Below are positions 44,580 to 54,219 of a stretch of 64,000 nucleotides of DNA, in pieces. Position 1 is the first letter of the stretch. Each line of letters opens with the position of its first letter. The position numbers were made by a program, and so were the translations under genes. Source of the DNA: Dyadobacter sp. NIV53 (GTDB lineage Bacteria; Bacteroidota; Bacteroidia; Cytophagales; Spirosomataceae); contig NZ_CP081299.1 in assembly GCF_019711195.1 (NCBI RefSeq), forward strand, positions 6,172,501-6,236,500, in the 5' to 3' direction. The notes below the pieces were generated by a model that worked only from the letters and a program-made list of their open reading frames with translations, was not told the DNA's origin and made no database searches.

Positions 44580-45416
44580 TTATAAAAGATCAAACTGGTG
44601 CCGTACTAATGAACGAAACATTAAACCGATTTTATTGTAATCCGGAATGCGAATCCTTGCATCCATTACTTTTTCAGGTGGCGTTTCTTTAATTCTAAGG
44701 AATAATTTCAGGTAATAATAATAGGCCAGGTATACGCCTCTTCTTGCACCGGCAGGTAATCTTTTTATGCCGATTAACGCCTGTTCGAAATCCGCTTCGA
44801 TTTCTTTCTGGATTACTTCCTTTTCCTGAAATGAGAAATGATTAAAATTTACTTCCGGGAAATAAGTTCTGCCAAGCATCTGATAGTCAGCTTTAAGGTC
44901 ACGAAGGAAATTGACTTTCTGAAAAGCGGCACCCAGTTTCATGGCATAAGGCTTAAGGTCGTTGTATATTTTGTCATCGCCTTCTGCAAAAACGCGCAGG
45001 CACATGAGCCCCACTACTTCCGCAGAACCCAAAATATACAGATCATATGAATCGCTGGTGTGTTCCTTTTGCATCAGATCCATTTCCATGCTCTTCAGGA
45101 AAGTATCAATCAGTTCCCATTCAATGTTATAAGTACGAACAACCTGCTGGAAACTGTTCAAAATTGGATTAATACTTATTCCGTCACGGATCGCTTCCAC
45201 CGTGTCTTTCCTGATTTTATCCATCAAAAAGACTTTATTGTAATCGTGAAAGCTGTCAACAATTTCATCTGCAAGCCTTACAAATCCATAAATGCCATAA
45301 ATAGGTGCGTGGAATTCTGTTTTAAGAAAATGAATACCTAGTGAGAATGACGTACTGTACAACTGCGTAGTTTTTTTGCTGCATGAAGCTGATAGATTGT
45401 CAAATAAAATTTTCAT
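44580..45416 (-). CDS. crtB: Phytoene synthase
   Basis: 278 residues; head-to-head condensation of two GGPP to phytoene. Asp-rich motifs LADEIVDSFHD and FLRDLKADYQMLGRTYFP, the squalene/phytoene synthase signature. Three bases after crtI in the operon. Confidence 0.95.
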   Translation of the reverse strand: MKILFDNLSASCSKKTTQLYSTSFSLGIHFLKTEFHAPIYGIYGFVRLADEIVDSFHDYNKVFLMDKIRKDTVEAIRDGISINPILNSFQQVVRTYNIEWELIDTFLKSMEMDLMQKEHTSDSYDLYILGSAEVVGLMCLRVFAEGDDKIYNDLKPYAMKLGAAFQKVNFLRDLKADYQMLGRTYFPEVNFNHFSFQEKEVIQKEIEADFEQALIGIKRLPAGARRGVYLAYYYYLKLFLRIKETPPEKVMDARIRIPDYNKIGLMFRSLVRHQFDLL

Positions 45417-45419
45417 ACG

Positions 45420-46923
45420 TTACCTGTTTAGGAATTTGAGTAGTTCATTCGCTGCAATTCGTCCTGAAATAATGGAGGGAGGTACGCCGGGGCCAGGCAC
45501 AGTAAGCTGGCCCGCATAGAAAAGATTCTGTACTTTTTTACTTTTTAATTTTGGTTTGAAAATGGCTGTCTGCATCAGCGTGTTGGCTAACCCATAAGCA
45601 TTTCCTTTATATGCATTGTAATCATTTATAAAGTCGGATGTTGCATAACTTTTTTTATACACTACATGGCCCCGGATATCTTCACCCGCAAATTTTTCCA
45701 AACGGCTCATTAACAAATCATAATACCGTTCACGTGTTGCTTCAGTATCCTCTAAACCAATCGCTATCGGCATCAGTACAAACAAATTTTCACTCCCTTC
45801 CGGGGCAACAGACGGGTCAGTTTTGGAAGGGCAGCAAACGTAAAATAGCGGATTGTCCGGCCACTTTTTATCCTTGTATATTTCTACGGCATGCTGTTCA
45901 AAATCTTCGTCGAAAAATAGATTGTGATGCCGCAGCTTATCAATTTTTTTGCTCACTCCCAGATAAAAAAGCAAACATGATGGAGCAAAAGTGCGTGAGT
46001 CCCAATATGACTCCGGATAAGATCTGTAACGGTCTTCCAGCAGAGCATTTTCAATATGATGATAATCAGCGGAACCGATCACAGCATCAATTTTTTTACT
46101 GCTTCCATTACTGTGTAAATGGCTGATCTCTCCTGAATTAATTTCAAGATGACTGACAGTTTCAGATGTACGGAAAGTAACCCCAACATCCTCAGCAATT
46201 TTTTGAAATGACCTGGCAACTTGCCCAAATCCGCCCATCGGGTAAAACGTTCCTTGTTTCAGTCCTGAAAAATTCATCAGGCTGTACATTGCTGGTGTAT
46301 CTTTTGGCATTGCGCCCAAAAACAATACTGGAAATTCAATTAGGGCAAGCAACCTTGGATCTTTAAAATAACGCCTTACATGTTTGCTGAATGAAGTAAA
46401 TATCTGAAGTTTCAGAGCATCCTTAAATAACTGCAGGCTGAAAAACTCAGTAATAGAATGGCCCGGTTTGTAAACCATATCACCCATGCCAACATGGTAT
46501 TTGAATTCACCTTCTGCAATAAATTTTTTTAGTTTATCAGCAGCGCCGGTTTCGATACTTTCGAACAACGCACATACTTCGGTAAAATCAGCTGGTATAT
46601 CCAGCACTTCACCGGCACCAAAGATTACAGCAAAACCCGGATCCAGTTTTTTTAATTCGTAAAAATCAGATGTTATATTTCCAAAAAGATTGTAATAGCT
46701 TTCGTAAACATCAGGCATCCAGTACCAGCTTGGCCCCATATCGAACATAAAACCATCACTTTCAAATGTCCTTGCCCTGCCGCCAATTCCAGCATTTTTT
46801 TCATAAACAAGTAACCCTGCTGCCGTTCATAGCCATTACTGCTGATGCAGCCATGCCCGCAAATCCGGAGCCGATCACCGCTACTTCGGGAGCCTTTTTA
46901 AATAATGTTTTTTTATAAGTCAT
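45420..46923 (-). pseudogene. crtI: Phytoene desaturase, N-terminal frameshift
   Basis: The main frame (45420-46748) lacks the FAD-binding N-terminus. That part lies upstream in another frame: ATG 46923 begins MTYKKTLFKKAPEVAVIGSG, then FAGMAASAVMAMNGSRVT, and stops at 46802. Removing one T near 46809 (plus-strand A) gives VTVYEKNAGIGGRARTF and restores a single ORF of about 500 codons with a normal CrtI start. ATG 46923 overlaps the MerR stop by 11 bases. The C-terminal FAD block (LFYAGQLTVPGPGVPPSII) is intact. Converts phytoene to lycopene; since crtB, crtZ and crtY are intact, a sequencing error is more likely than a true mutant. Confidence 0.88.
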
Positions 46924-47812
46924 CAGGTTTTTTAACGATATCAATCAAACTATCAATGGACGATATAAAGCGTACTTTTTTATCGGCAGAAGCCTTGCGA
47001 ATAAGTTCATTATCTCCGGAAATACAGATATTTAATCCATTAAAATCCGCCGTCAACCGGCTAAGCAGCTGCTCCATTTCTTTGTCCGGCTGTTTTCTGA
47101 CAACAAAGGAATAAATGTGAGTCGGCTTACATTGGGAAACTACTCCGAAAAGATTCTCGTACGGAACCCGTGCTCCCAGATAAATGACTCTTTTACCATA
47201 CTGCCTTAATAAATAATATGCAAACAGCAACCCAATCTCATGGTCTTCTTCTTCATTCAGAAACAGGATCCAGGTTTGATCAGGATTATCGGGTAAGGGC
47301 AATGTATCAATGGCAGAAAATAACTTTTGTCTGATCAGATTTGATAAAAAATGCTCCTGTGCAGGAAGCAAATCGTCTTTAATCCACATGAGTCCGGTTC
47401 GAACAAGCAATGGATAAATAATCTTAACGTATGTTTTATTTAATCCCATTCCTTTAACGGAATTGGAGAACAATACATCAAAAAGCGTTCCATTGTACGT
47501 TGAGATCGCAATAAGCGCCTCGTTAATAACAGCTTCAATATGAATATCACTCTGAAAAGAATCTGCTATGATCAAATCAATCTCATCGGCAATCTCTTTC
47601 CGGCTAAGTTTGCTGACATGGGAGATTTTCATCCCATTACGGATTAACGTACATACATTCAAAAGTTTCTTTAACTGGTCATCATTATAAAACCTGATGT
47701 TGGAATCTGTCCTTTCAGGCTCTAAAAGACCGTAGCGCTGTTCCCATATTCTGATAGTGTGGGCTTTCTGGCTACTGATCCGTTCAAGATCCTTTATAGA
47801 GTATGTTGACAT
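46913..47812 (-). CDS. MerR-type regulator with cobalamin-binding domain (CarH/LitR-like photoreceptor)
   Basis: 299 residues: MerR helix-turn-helix (YSIKDLERISSQKAHTIRIW), helical linker, and B12-binding domain. The CarH adenosylcobalamin motif W-x9-EH is exact (Trp143 to Glu153-His154 in MWIKDDLLPAQEHF), and the ExHxxG lower-ligand motif appears as EDHEIG (189-194) with His191. In CarH proteins the dark tetramer represses carotenogenesis and light releases it. It is the first gene of the carotenoid operon and has a strong inverted repeat at its start, consistent with autorepression. Confidence 0.9.
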   Translation of the reverse strand: MSTYSIKDLERISSQKAHTIRIWEQRYGLLEPERTDSNIRFYNDDQLKKLLNVCTLIRNGMKISHVSKLSRKEIADEIDLIIADSFQSDIHIEAVINEALIAISTYNGTLFDVLFSNSVKGMGLNKTYVKIIYPLLVRTGLMWIKDDLLPAQEHFLSNLIRQKLFSAIDTLPLPDNPDQTWILFLNEEEDHEIGLLFAYYLLRQYGKRVIYLGARVPYENLFGVVSQCKPTHIYSFVVRKQPDKEMEQLLSRLTADFNGLNICISGDNELIRKASADKKVRFISSIDSLIDIVKKPDDL

Positions 47813-47847
47813 TTTGTTTAACTTTTATCAAAAATAGTTAAACAAAA
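47812..47847 (-). promoter_or_regulatory. Operator/promoter of the carotenoid operon
   Basis: Perfect 11-base inverted repeat TTTTGTTTAAC (47812-47822) and GTTAAACAAAA (47837-47847) with a 14-base spacer, just upstream of the MerR start. On the minus strand TAATTTTG, a -7 match, overlaps the distal arm, so a bound repressor would cover the promoter. It is the natural site for the CarH-like protein. Confidence 0.65.
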
Positions 47848-47939
47848 TTATTTTACATATTTTTTGCTAAAAATAAAATTTGCTATTACATTTGATATTG
47901 TAAGTATCTAATGTTTGATTTTTTAAATATCAATTGATT

Positions 47940-48779
47940 ATGAAAGCTCAGGAAATGTTTTGGTCAGTGAATATTAAGTTTCTTCGGTTACGTCAGAAGC
48001 TAAGCCAGGAAGCCCTGGCAGAGAAGTTAGGGATCACGCGCGTGAAATTAAATGCGCATGAAAGCGGAAGAACTACTAATCCAACAATTGATGATCTTAT
48101 CAATTTTTCTGAGTTATTCAGGATGAGCATTGACAGTCTTTTGAAAATTGATCTGAGCAAATTGTCAGAACAAAAAATCAAGGATCTTGAACTTGGCAGT
48201 GAGCTGTTCATGAAAGGCAATAATATTCGTGTACTGGCTGTAACGGTGGATAAAGACGAAAACGAAAATGTAGAGTACGTTCCTGTAAAAGCAAAAGCAG
48301 GTTATCGTTCCGGCTATAATGATCCGGAGTTCTTGGCGAGCTTACCAAAGTTTAATCTACCAAACCTGCCTAAAAATGGTACATTTCGTATGTTTCCGAC
48401 TATTGGAGATTCTATGCTTCCTGTGCCGGAAGGCAGTGATGTTATTACGCGTTATGTACAGGACTGGACAAGGCTGAAAGCTGAAACTCCCTGCATTGTT
48501 ATTTTAAAGGGTGAGCAGGATTTCGTTTTCAAACAGGTTACCATCAAGCTGGATGGAACAATGCTGCTTCAGTCTTTTAACAAACAATATTTTGCTTACA
48601 CAATTCCGGTTTCAGAAGTGATTGAACTGTGGGAATATTACAGTTTTCACAGCAAGCAATTGCCAGAGCCGCAAACAGATATGCAGCAGCTTTTAAAAAT
48701 GCTGCAGGAAATGCAAATGGAAATCAAAGAATTATCGGAGCGTCCTTATAAAAAGAAGTTTACTGGTGGTAATAACTAA
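47940..48779 (+). CDS. XRE helix-turn-helix regulator with S24/LexA-like C-terminal domain
   Basis: 279 residues from ATG 47940. HTH at about 15-60 (LRQKLSQEALAEKLGITRVK), S24-type domain at about 120-230 with the Ser motif TIGDSMLPVPEG and FVFKQVTIKLDG, where the conserved Lys is expected. A glutamine-rich helical tail follows. Divergent from the carH-like gene across 127 bases; such proteins in Bacteroidota are often LexA/CI-like repressors. No prophage genes nearby. Confidence 0.82.
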   Translation: MKAQEMFWSVNIKFLRLRQKLSQEALAEKLGITRVKLNAHESGRTTNPTIDDLINFSELFRMSIDSLLKIDLSKLSEQKIKDLELGSELFMKGNNIRVLAVTVDKDENENVEYVPVKAKAGYRSGYNDPEFLASLPKFNLPNLPKNGTFRMFPTIGDSMLPVPEGSDVITRYVQDWTRLKAETPCIVILKGEQDFVFKQVTIKLDGTMLLQSFNKQYFAYTIPVSEVIELWEYYSFHSKQLPEPQTDMQQLLKMLQEMQMEIKELSERPYKKKFTGGNN

Positions 48780-49111
48780 ACCAGTTTGCGTCCTTTCCAT
48801 TCATATTCCGGCCTTTGCGCAGCGAGTCCGAACAGACAGACATAAAACGGATAAATAATTTGGGTAACCGGAATATAAATAATTGATCTCTTTTTTTGAA
48901 GAAAACCAAGTACTAAACCCAGGAAAATCCATTCCGGTATACATTTGATCATCCATAATATTGCCAGTTCGCCAAGTTCTATATTTCCGGAAACATAATA
49001 AATAATGGAAAGTATGAGAGACAGGTTGCAAAGGAAGATATAGAGTGCTAATACAAGCGGAGTTTTACTTTGATAGTGCTTCCACTTACTGGCCCAGCGT
49101 TTTCTTTGGCC
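48776..49111 (-). pseudogene. C-terminal part of a GT2 membrane glycosyltransferase (gene interrupted)
   Basis: About 110 codons reading QRKRWASKWKHYQSKTP (the R-W acceptor block typical of GT2), followed by hydrophobic segments to the stop at 48776. The frame runs into low-complexity non-bacterial DNA at about 49112. Together with the N-terminal part at 49656-50008 it forms one interrupted gene whose middle, roughly 150 codons with the DxD and ED motifs, is absent. Confidence 0.72.
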
Positions 49112-49655
<544 letters not shown>

Positions 49656-50008
49656 AATCTGTTGAAATTGGGTAAATTAATTAAACGAATATTTATTTTT
49701 AAGCTTTTAATGCATTGATTGACAATAGCTTCTGTATTATCAGTAGAGCTGTCATTCATTACAAGCACTTCAAACTGATCTTTTGGAAACGTTTGTTTAT
49801 TGATGTCAGAAAGAAGTGATAAAATATTTTCTTCTTCGTTTCGTACAGGAATAATTACGGTAATAAAGGTTGATGTTTCAGATTGGCCGGGATATTGTGT
49901 TTTCAGCTTAGACCATAAAACGGTAAGTCCAACAGTGAAAATGGCATAACTGACCAGAAGAAACCAGATAAAAGGTAGTAACCAGGAAAAAAGGTGATGT
50001 TCGGGCAT
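49656..50008 (-). pseudogene. N-terminal part of the interrupted GT2 glycosyltransferase
   Basis: ATG 50008; a membrane segment (LFSWLLPFIWFLLVSYAIF) then the GT2 start ITVIIPVRNEEENILSLLSD and VLVMNDSSTDNTEAI. The frame then loses similarity to GT2 near 49655. It begins 3 bases after the flippase-like gene, so both are one transcript. Confidence 0.75.
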
Positions 50009-50011
50009 AAT

Positions 50012-50959
50012 TTATTTGATCACATTTTTCCATTTATATTTCCAAATCAGAAAAATTCCGATCAGAATTGGCCCTAATACATTGATAATCCAGATTAAAA
50101 ATGTGGCTGCGATAATTTCTTCTGCCGGCAAATTGTATTGTTTGAAGACAAAAAGTGCTGTGAATTCCCTTAATCCAAGATCACCTAAAACGTTGATAGC
50201 TGGAATTAATGTTTTGGCAAGAAAAATGAGTGCAACACAAGAGCTGAGTTCGGGATAGGTAAGTGGAAAATCAAACAACGAAAGTGCCAATACAAACTGT
50301 GTCAGAAAAACGAAATAACGGAACGTTCCATATGCGGTAGACAACAGCAAGTCCGCGGCGGTATATTCGCCGATTATTTTCAGATAGGAATGTAGTTTTT
50401 GCAGATATGGCCTGGATGGATGCCAGTTCATCAATTGTTTCCTGAACAAAACAACAATCCAACCCAGGGTTATAATAATGACTAATAAAAGATTTAAAAG
50501 TTGTTTGCTGTTTTCAGTTATTGTTAAACGATCCTTTATGAAAAACCAGCCCAAAGCGCCGATTACCACAGATACATAAAACTGGATCCCATTGGAAACA
50601 AGGGCTGCACCAATTGCCAGCAACCGCTTGTCTGAACGTAATGCAGCGATGCGGCCGATGGTATCTCCTAATTGAGCAGGGGCAGCAACGCCAATGGCAA
50701 GCCCGGTTAATGTCCCTCGAAAAGCGTCCCAAAAACTGATTGGAACTACTTTCCTAGCTAACTGTCGCCATTTCAGGCTTTCCAAAGCCCAGTTGAGCGG
50801 CACCAGAATAAGCATGAAGGTTAATATGGGAAAGTGTTCACGTGCTAAAATTCTTTGAAAAACGTCAGCAACATTTCCTATACCTTTTTCTTCGTTTCGA
50901 AATGTAGTAACGATATAACTTATTATCAGGATGGTAACCATGAGCTTTCCGATCCACAA
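50012..50959 (-). CDS. Lysylphosphatidylglycerol synthetase/UPF0104-like membrane protein (AglD/flippase type)
   Basis: 315 residues from TTG 50959, several hydrophobic segments and the UPF0104 blocks NWALESLKWRQLARKV, RGTLTGLAIGVAAPAQLGDT and ALIFLAKTLIPAINVLGDLG. These proteins are often paired with GT2 enzymes in glycolipid export or lipid-anchored sugar synthesis, as here. Divergent from ruvC. Confidence 0.85.
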   Translation of the reverse strand: MWIGKLMVTILIISYIVTTFRNEEKGIGNVADVFQRILAREHFPILTFMLILVPLNWALESLKWRQLARKVVPISFWDAFRGTLTGLAIGVAAPAQLGDTIGRIAALRSDKRLLAIGAALVSNGIQFYVSVVIGALGWFFIKDRLTITENSKQLLNLLLVIIITLGWIVVLFRKQLMNWHPSRPYLQKLHSYLKIIGEYTAADLLLSTAYGTFRYFVFLTQFVLALSLFDFPLTYPELSSCVALIFLAKTLIPAINVLGDLGLREFTALFVFKQYNLPAEEIIAATFLIWIINVLGPILIGIFLIWKYKWKNVIK

Positions 50960-51013
50960 AAGCTTTCGCCAGCTTCTTTTTCTTTTGACAAATAGAGTTC
51001 CTTATCTTGCACC

Positions 51014-51608
51014 ATGATAAAAATGCAGCAGGCAGACGCTACCGAAAAGGTGATTATTGGAGTAGATCCCGGAACCCAGATTATGGGCTACGGGGTAATA
51101 TCGGTAAAAGGCCAGCAAATTACTTTGATGCAGTATGGTGTGATTCATTTGAGCAAATATACTACGCATGAGCTGAAGTTGAAGAAAATCTTTGAGCGTA
51201 TCACACAACTTATCATTGATTACCTGCCTGATGAGATGGCAATTGAAGATCCGTTTTATGGAAAAAACCCGCAATCCATGCTAAAACTGGGCCGTGCTCA
51301 GGGAGTGGCCATGGCGGCTGCATTGGCGAGGGATATTCCTATTGTCGAATATTCTCCGAAAAAGTGAAACAATCAGTAACTGGTTCGGGTAGTGCATCTA
51401 AGGAACAGGTTGCTTATATGCTGGAAAAAATCCTGAACATGGAATTAAGTAAAGAATTTATGGATGCCACAGATGGAATCGCCATTGCAATCTGTCATCA
51501 TTACCACGCAAATTCCCCGGCCGCCGCTGCTTCCACGACTTCCAAAAATCAAAAAAAGGAGGTTGGGGAGCTTTTATCACTGAAAATCCCAAAAGGGTTA
51601 AGAGTTGA
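51014..51608 (+). pseudogene. ruvC: Holliday junction resolvase RuvC, two single-base frameshifts
   Basis: Cleaves Holliday junctions with RuvAB. Catalytic acids are present: Asp in IIGVDPGTQIMGYG, Glu in AIEDPFYGKNPQSM, and the C-terminal DATDGIAIAICHH. The frame breaks at 51366 (YSPKK-stop); one more A in the A5 run near 51358-51362 restores YSPKKVKQSVTGSGSASKEQ. A second missing A near 51544-51548 sends the end into the wrong frame; restored, the tail reads KKGGWGAFITENPKRVKS and stops at 51608, a normal RuvC end. Both are homopolymer losses, so sequencing error is likely. Confidence 0.88.
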
Positions 51609-51691
51609 GGAGTTAATGAGTATAGAGTTAATGAGTTCAGAGTTAGGTGCAGAAAAGGGCTACCTCATTTTTTTACTCTGGACTCCTAAAC
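51609..51691. repeat. Degenerate intergenic repeat (GAGTT/AGAGTT) with inverted arms
   Basis: Several near-copies of TAATGAGT/AGAGTTA and an inverted pair GAGTTCAGAGT and ACTCTGGACTC (one mismatch) between ruvC and a GNAT fragment. A similar A/T-plus-GAGTT repeat lies at 55336-55450. Confidence 0.55.
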
Positions 51692-51950
51692 TCATAAACC
51701 CTTCACATTATCTCCCCGGATAATGGCATCATCAAAAGAAATTGAAAAAATTACACGCGGTTTGATCTTCCATGATGATCTTAAAATGCCGGTGCTCATG
51801 GATTTCAATAACAAACATTTCCTTGTCGAAAGGCAGCCAATGTTCACTGAATTTTGTTTTCTGAAACGCAATGGCTGCATCGTACAAAGTGAAAATCTGG
51901 TCCAGGTCTTCTAATGTGTTGTTGGAAAATACTATATAATGCTTTTTGAA
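51692..51950 (-). pseudogene. GNAT acetyltransferase fragment
   Basis: On the minus strand HYIVFSNNTLEDLDQIFTLY, then DAAIAFQKTKFSEHWLPFDK and EMFVIEIHEHRHFKIIMEDQ, reads as the N-terminal half of a GNAT-fold protein. A one-base shift near 51751 is needed to continue to ACIFSISFDDAII, after which the frame stops at 51692 without the acetyl-CoA-binding half. No start codon is seen (in-frame TAA at 51951-51953). Truncated remnant. Confidence 0.55.
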
Positions 51951-52120
51951 TTACAATGTTTTTTAAAATCTAAATATAGAAACAGTTGTATTTAGCAGTG
52001 AATCAGGTATCTGTGAAATACCATCGAATTCATAATTTCAACAGAATATGATAATAATAAGACCCGGAATTCTTCATTAATAAAATTTTAATGGTATTAA
52101 TTTAATAAACCCTTGAATGA

Positions 52121-52164
52121 ATCAAACGTTTGTTTGCTAAAATCAAACGATCGTTTGATTTTAG
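52121..52164. promoter_or_regulatory. TetR-type operator: 28-base perfect palindrome plus a second half-site
   Basis: A perfect palindrome spans 52137-52164 with core AATCAAACGATCGTTTGATT (52141-52160). A second partial copy AATCAAACGTTTG lies just upstream at 52120-52132. Located 70 bases before a TetR start and before an efflux operon, it is a strong candidate operator for that regulator. Confidence 0.7.
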
Positions 52165-52234
52165 TTTTTCTATGTGTTATTTTTGTATCGTCATTTAGCC
52201 AAACTATTAACTGGCAGGTAACTGTGACTTAGCA

Positions 52235-52288
52235 ATGGAATATAACACAAAGCAAATACAGATTATTGAGGTAGCCAGAAGAATTTAA
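52235..52288 (+). pseudogene. TetR family regulator, N-terminal stub
   Basis: ATG 52235 encodes MEYNTKQIQIIEVARRI, the usual start of the first helix of a TetR DNA-binding domain, and then runs into foreign-looking DNA at about 52286. The rest of the gene (some 180 codons) is absent. Its position with a palindromic operator upstream and an efflux operon downstream supports the call. Confidence 0.6.
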
Positions 52289-52990
52289 CATTTGCCGTTT
52301 TACAGGACTTCCCATAAGGGATACCTTCGAAGCCAAATCAGCCAATACTTATCCCCACCCAGTGTCCCCTATTGGCTTTTGGTTCCCCAAAGAAATCAAT
52401 TGACTCATTTTAATATGTCCCCCTACCCACACTGGTGTGCAACCATGGGGCCAGATCTCATAGAACTGACCTGTGTCCCATCTCGTGTTCTCGGCCCCAA
52501 CCCCATTCAAGGAAAGAGCTTCCCACCTCCCATCTTGCCCCTGTCCCATTCATGTGCTGTTATAAACCTGTTCTGCCCCATGTGTGTGCTTTCTGCCTAC
52601 AATTTGGACTTTGGCTTATGGGTTGCATCAAATGGGTCAAATATCAACAAAAATATGAGAAATTCTCTTCCTTACCCATCAATCTGATGTTTTTTTTGGC
52701 TTCTGCCATATCATGGGCATAAGTTTGGACAATGAAAACTTTTCATGGTAACTTTTGTTGAAGGTTTATCCAGCTTTTTGGTAGTTATGTGAAGGCCTCA
52801 TAAATTTTCTTTTTTTTGGCATCAGCTTTTCTAGTTTCAGCTTCTACAATCTTGCTTCCCATTAATTCTGCTGAGCATTTCCAACTTCTTCTGTTGGTCT
52901 GTTTGTTCCTTCTGTACTTAATTTGCTATTGAGTTCCAGTTCTGAGCTTCTGGTCTCTCTGGCCTCAGTTTATAAATATTCTTTCTTTAA
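52289..52990. other. Vertebrate-like DNA segment replacing TetR 3' end and TolC 5' end (probable artefact)
   Basis: About 700 bases with no bacterial coding signal. By eye it holds only four CpG dinucleotides in its whole length, with many TG/CA and CT/TTT runs, which is typical of CpG-depleted vertebrate DNA and unlike the neighbouring genome. It starts right after a TetR N-terminus and ends inside a TolC-family gene, so it replaces native sequence. Confidence 0.78.
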
Positions 52991-52992
52991 AA

Positions 52993-54171
52993 TTGAGTCA
53001 AACCAATATTGATCTTGCAGGACTCAATATTCGCCAGATAAAAGAAAACCAGCTGCCAAGTTTAAGTGTTTCAGGATCTTATCTGCGTTTAAATACGCCT
53101 AACATTAACCTGAAACTAAACCAGAGCGGAGGTGATAGTACCGGAAGCTCCCTTTCCGTACATCAGGCTATGTATGCAATGGCAAGTGCGTCTTTACCTT
53201 TATTTTCAGGATTTAAGTTTAAATATGGCCTGGAATCGGCAAAATACCTGGAACAGGCTGCAAGACTGGATGCAGATAATGACCGCGATGCAGTTATCCA
53301 GAATGCCATTGCTGCATATGGGAATTTATATAAATCAAGAAAATCGGTAGATCTGGTTGCGGAAAACCTGAAAAGGGAACATGAGCGTGTTATTGAATTT
53401 ACTAACCGGGAAAAAAACGGGTTACTTGCCCGTAATGATCTGATGAAGGCCCAATTACAGGAATCCAATGTACAGCTTACGTTACTTGATGCAGAAAATG
53501 CTTTGAGAATAACAACGATCAACATGGACCTGCTGCTCGGTTTACCGGAAAATACTTCCCTTGAAGCAGATTCGAATAGTTTTATTTCCTTAAAAGAAGA
53601 AGGAAATGTGAATGACTGGGAACAGAACGCAATCACGCACAGAAAGGATATCGCAGCAAACGGTATTCGTCAGAAAGCAGCTAATATTGATATCAAAACT
53701 GCCAAATCTGATTTTTATCCGAGTGTTGCTCTGACAGCCGGTTATGTTGCTTTGAGTATTCCGGGTGTGGCTACAATCCCCAATGCGATGAATGCCGGGA
53801 TCGGTTTTAAATACAACATTTCTTCGTTCTGGAAAACCGGTGCGAAAATAGCGCAGGCACGTACGTATGAATATCAGCTGAAGACCAACGAAGAAATTTT
53901 AATGGATCGCCTTCATCTGGAAGTGAATACGGCTTATTATAATTATGTTTTGAGTAAAAAGAAAATTGATGTATATGCCAAGGCGGTTGAACAGGCCGAC
54001 GAAAACTATCGGATTACTAAAAATAAATTTGATAACAGTCTGGTCACGACCACTGAATTACTGGATGCTGACGTAGCGCAGGTTCAGTCTAAAATCAATT
54101 TTGAATCAGCAAAAGCAGATGCAATTGTAGCTTATAAAAAGCTGGAACAAACAGCCGGCGTTATCAATTAA
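52993..54171 (+). CDS. TolC-family outer-membrane efflux protein, N-terminus lost
   Basis: The frame enters as NIDLAGLNIRQIKENQLPSL and has the TolC helix/strand repeats through 54171 (392 codons); TTG 52993 is only the first possible start at the edge of foreign DNA, and the signal peptide and first helix (some 50-70 residues) are missing. Heptad-rich helices include YNYVLSKKKIDVYAKAVEQA and KFDNSLVTTTELLDADVAQV. Forms a tripartite efflux pump with the next two genes. Confidence 0.85.
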   Translation: MSQTNIDLAGLNIRQIKENQLPSLSVSGSYLRLNTPNINLKLNQSGGDSTGSSLSVHQAMYAMASASLPLFSGFKFKYGLESAKYLEQAARLDADNDRDAVIQNAIAAYGNLYKSRKSVDLVAENLKREHERVIEFTNREKNGLLARNDLMKAQLQESNVQLTLLDAENALRITTINMDLLLGLPENTSLEADSNSFISLKEEGNVNDWEQNAITHRKDIAANGIRQKAANIDIKTAKSDFYPSVALTAGYVALSIPGVATIPNAMNAGIGFKYNISSFWKTGAKIAQARTYEYQLKTNEEILMDRLHLEVNTAYYNYVLSKKKIDVYAKAVEQADENYRITKNKFDNSLVTTTELLDADVAQVQSKINFESAKADAIVAYKKLEQTAGVIN

Positions 54172-54219
54172 TGTGATTATTCAAACCAAAAATCATTCGA
54201 ACATTCTATTATAAAAAAT

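Noticed and set aside
47940..48779. Prophage repressor marking an integrated phage
   Set aside because: The XRE/S24 protein has no phage, integrase or attachment-site neighbours.
51350..51370. Programmed frameshift in ruvC
   Set aside because: The gene needs two separate A insertions in different runs and no slippery heptamer with a stimulatory hairpin is evident; indel errors explain it better.
52292..52722. 131-, 95- and 66-residue ORFs in this stretch
   Set aside because: They lie in the CpG-depleted non-bacterial segment, have no ribosome site and no protein-like pattern.
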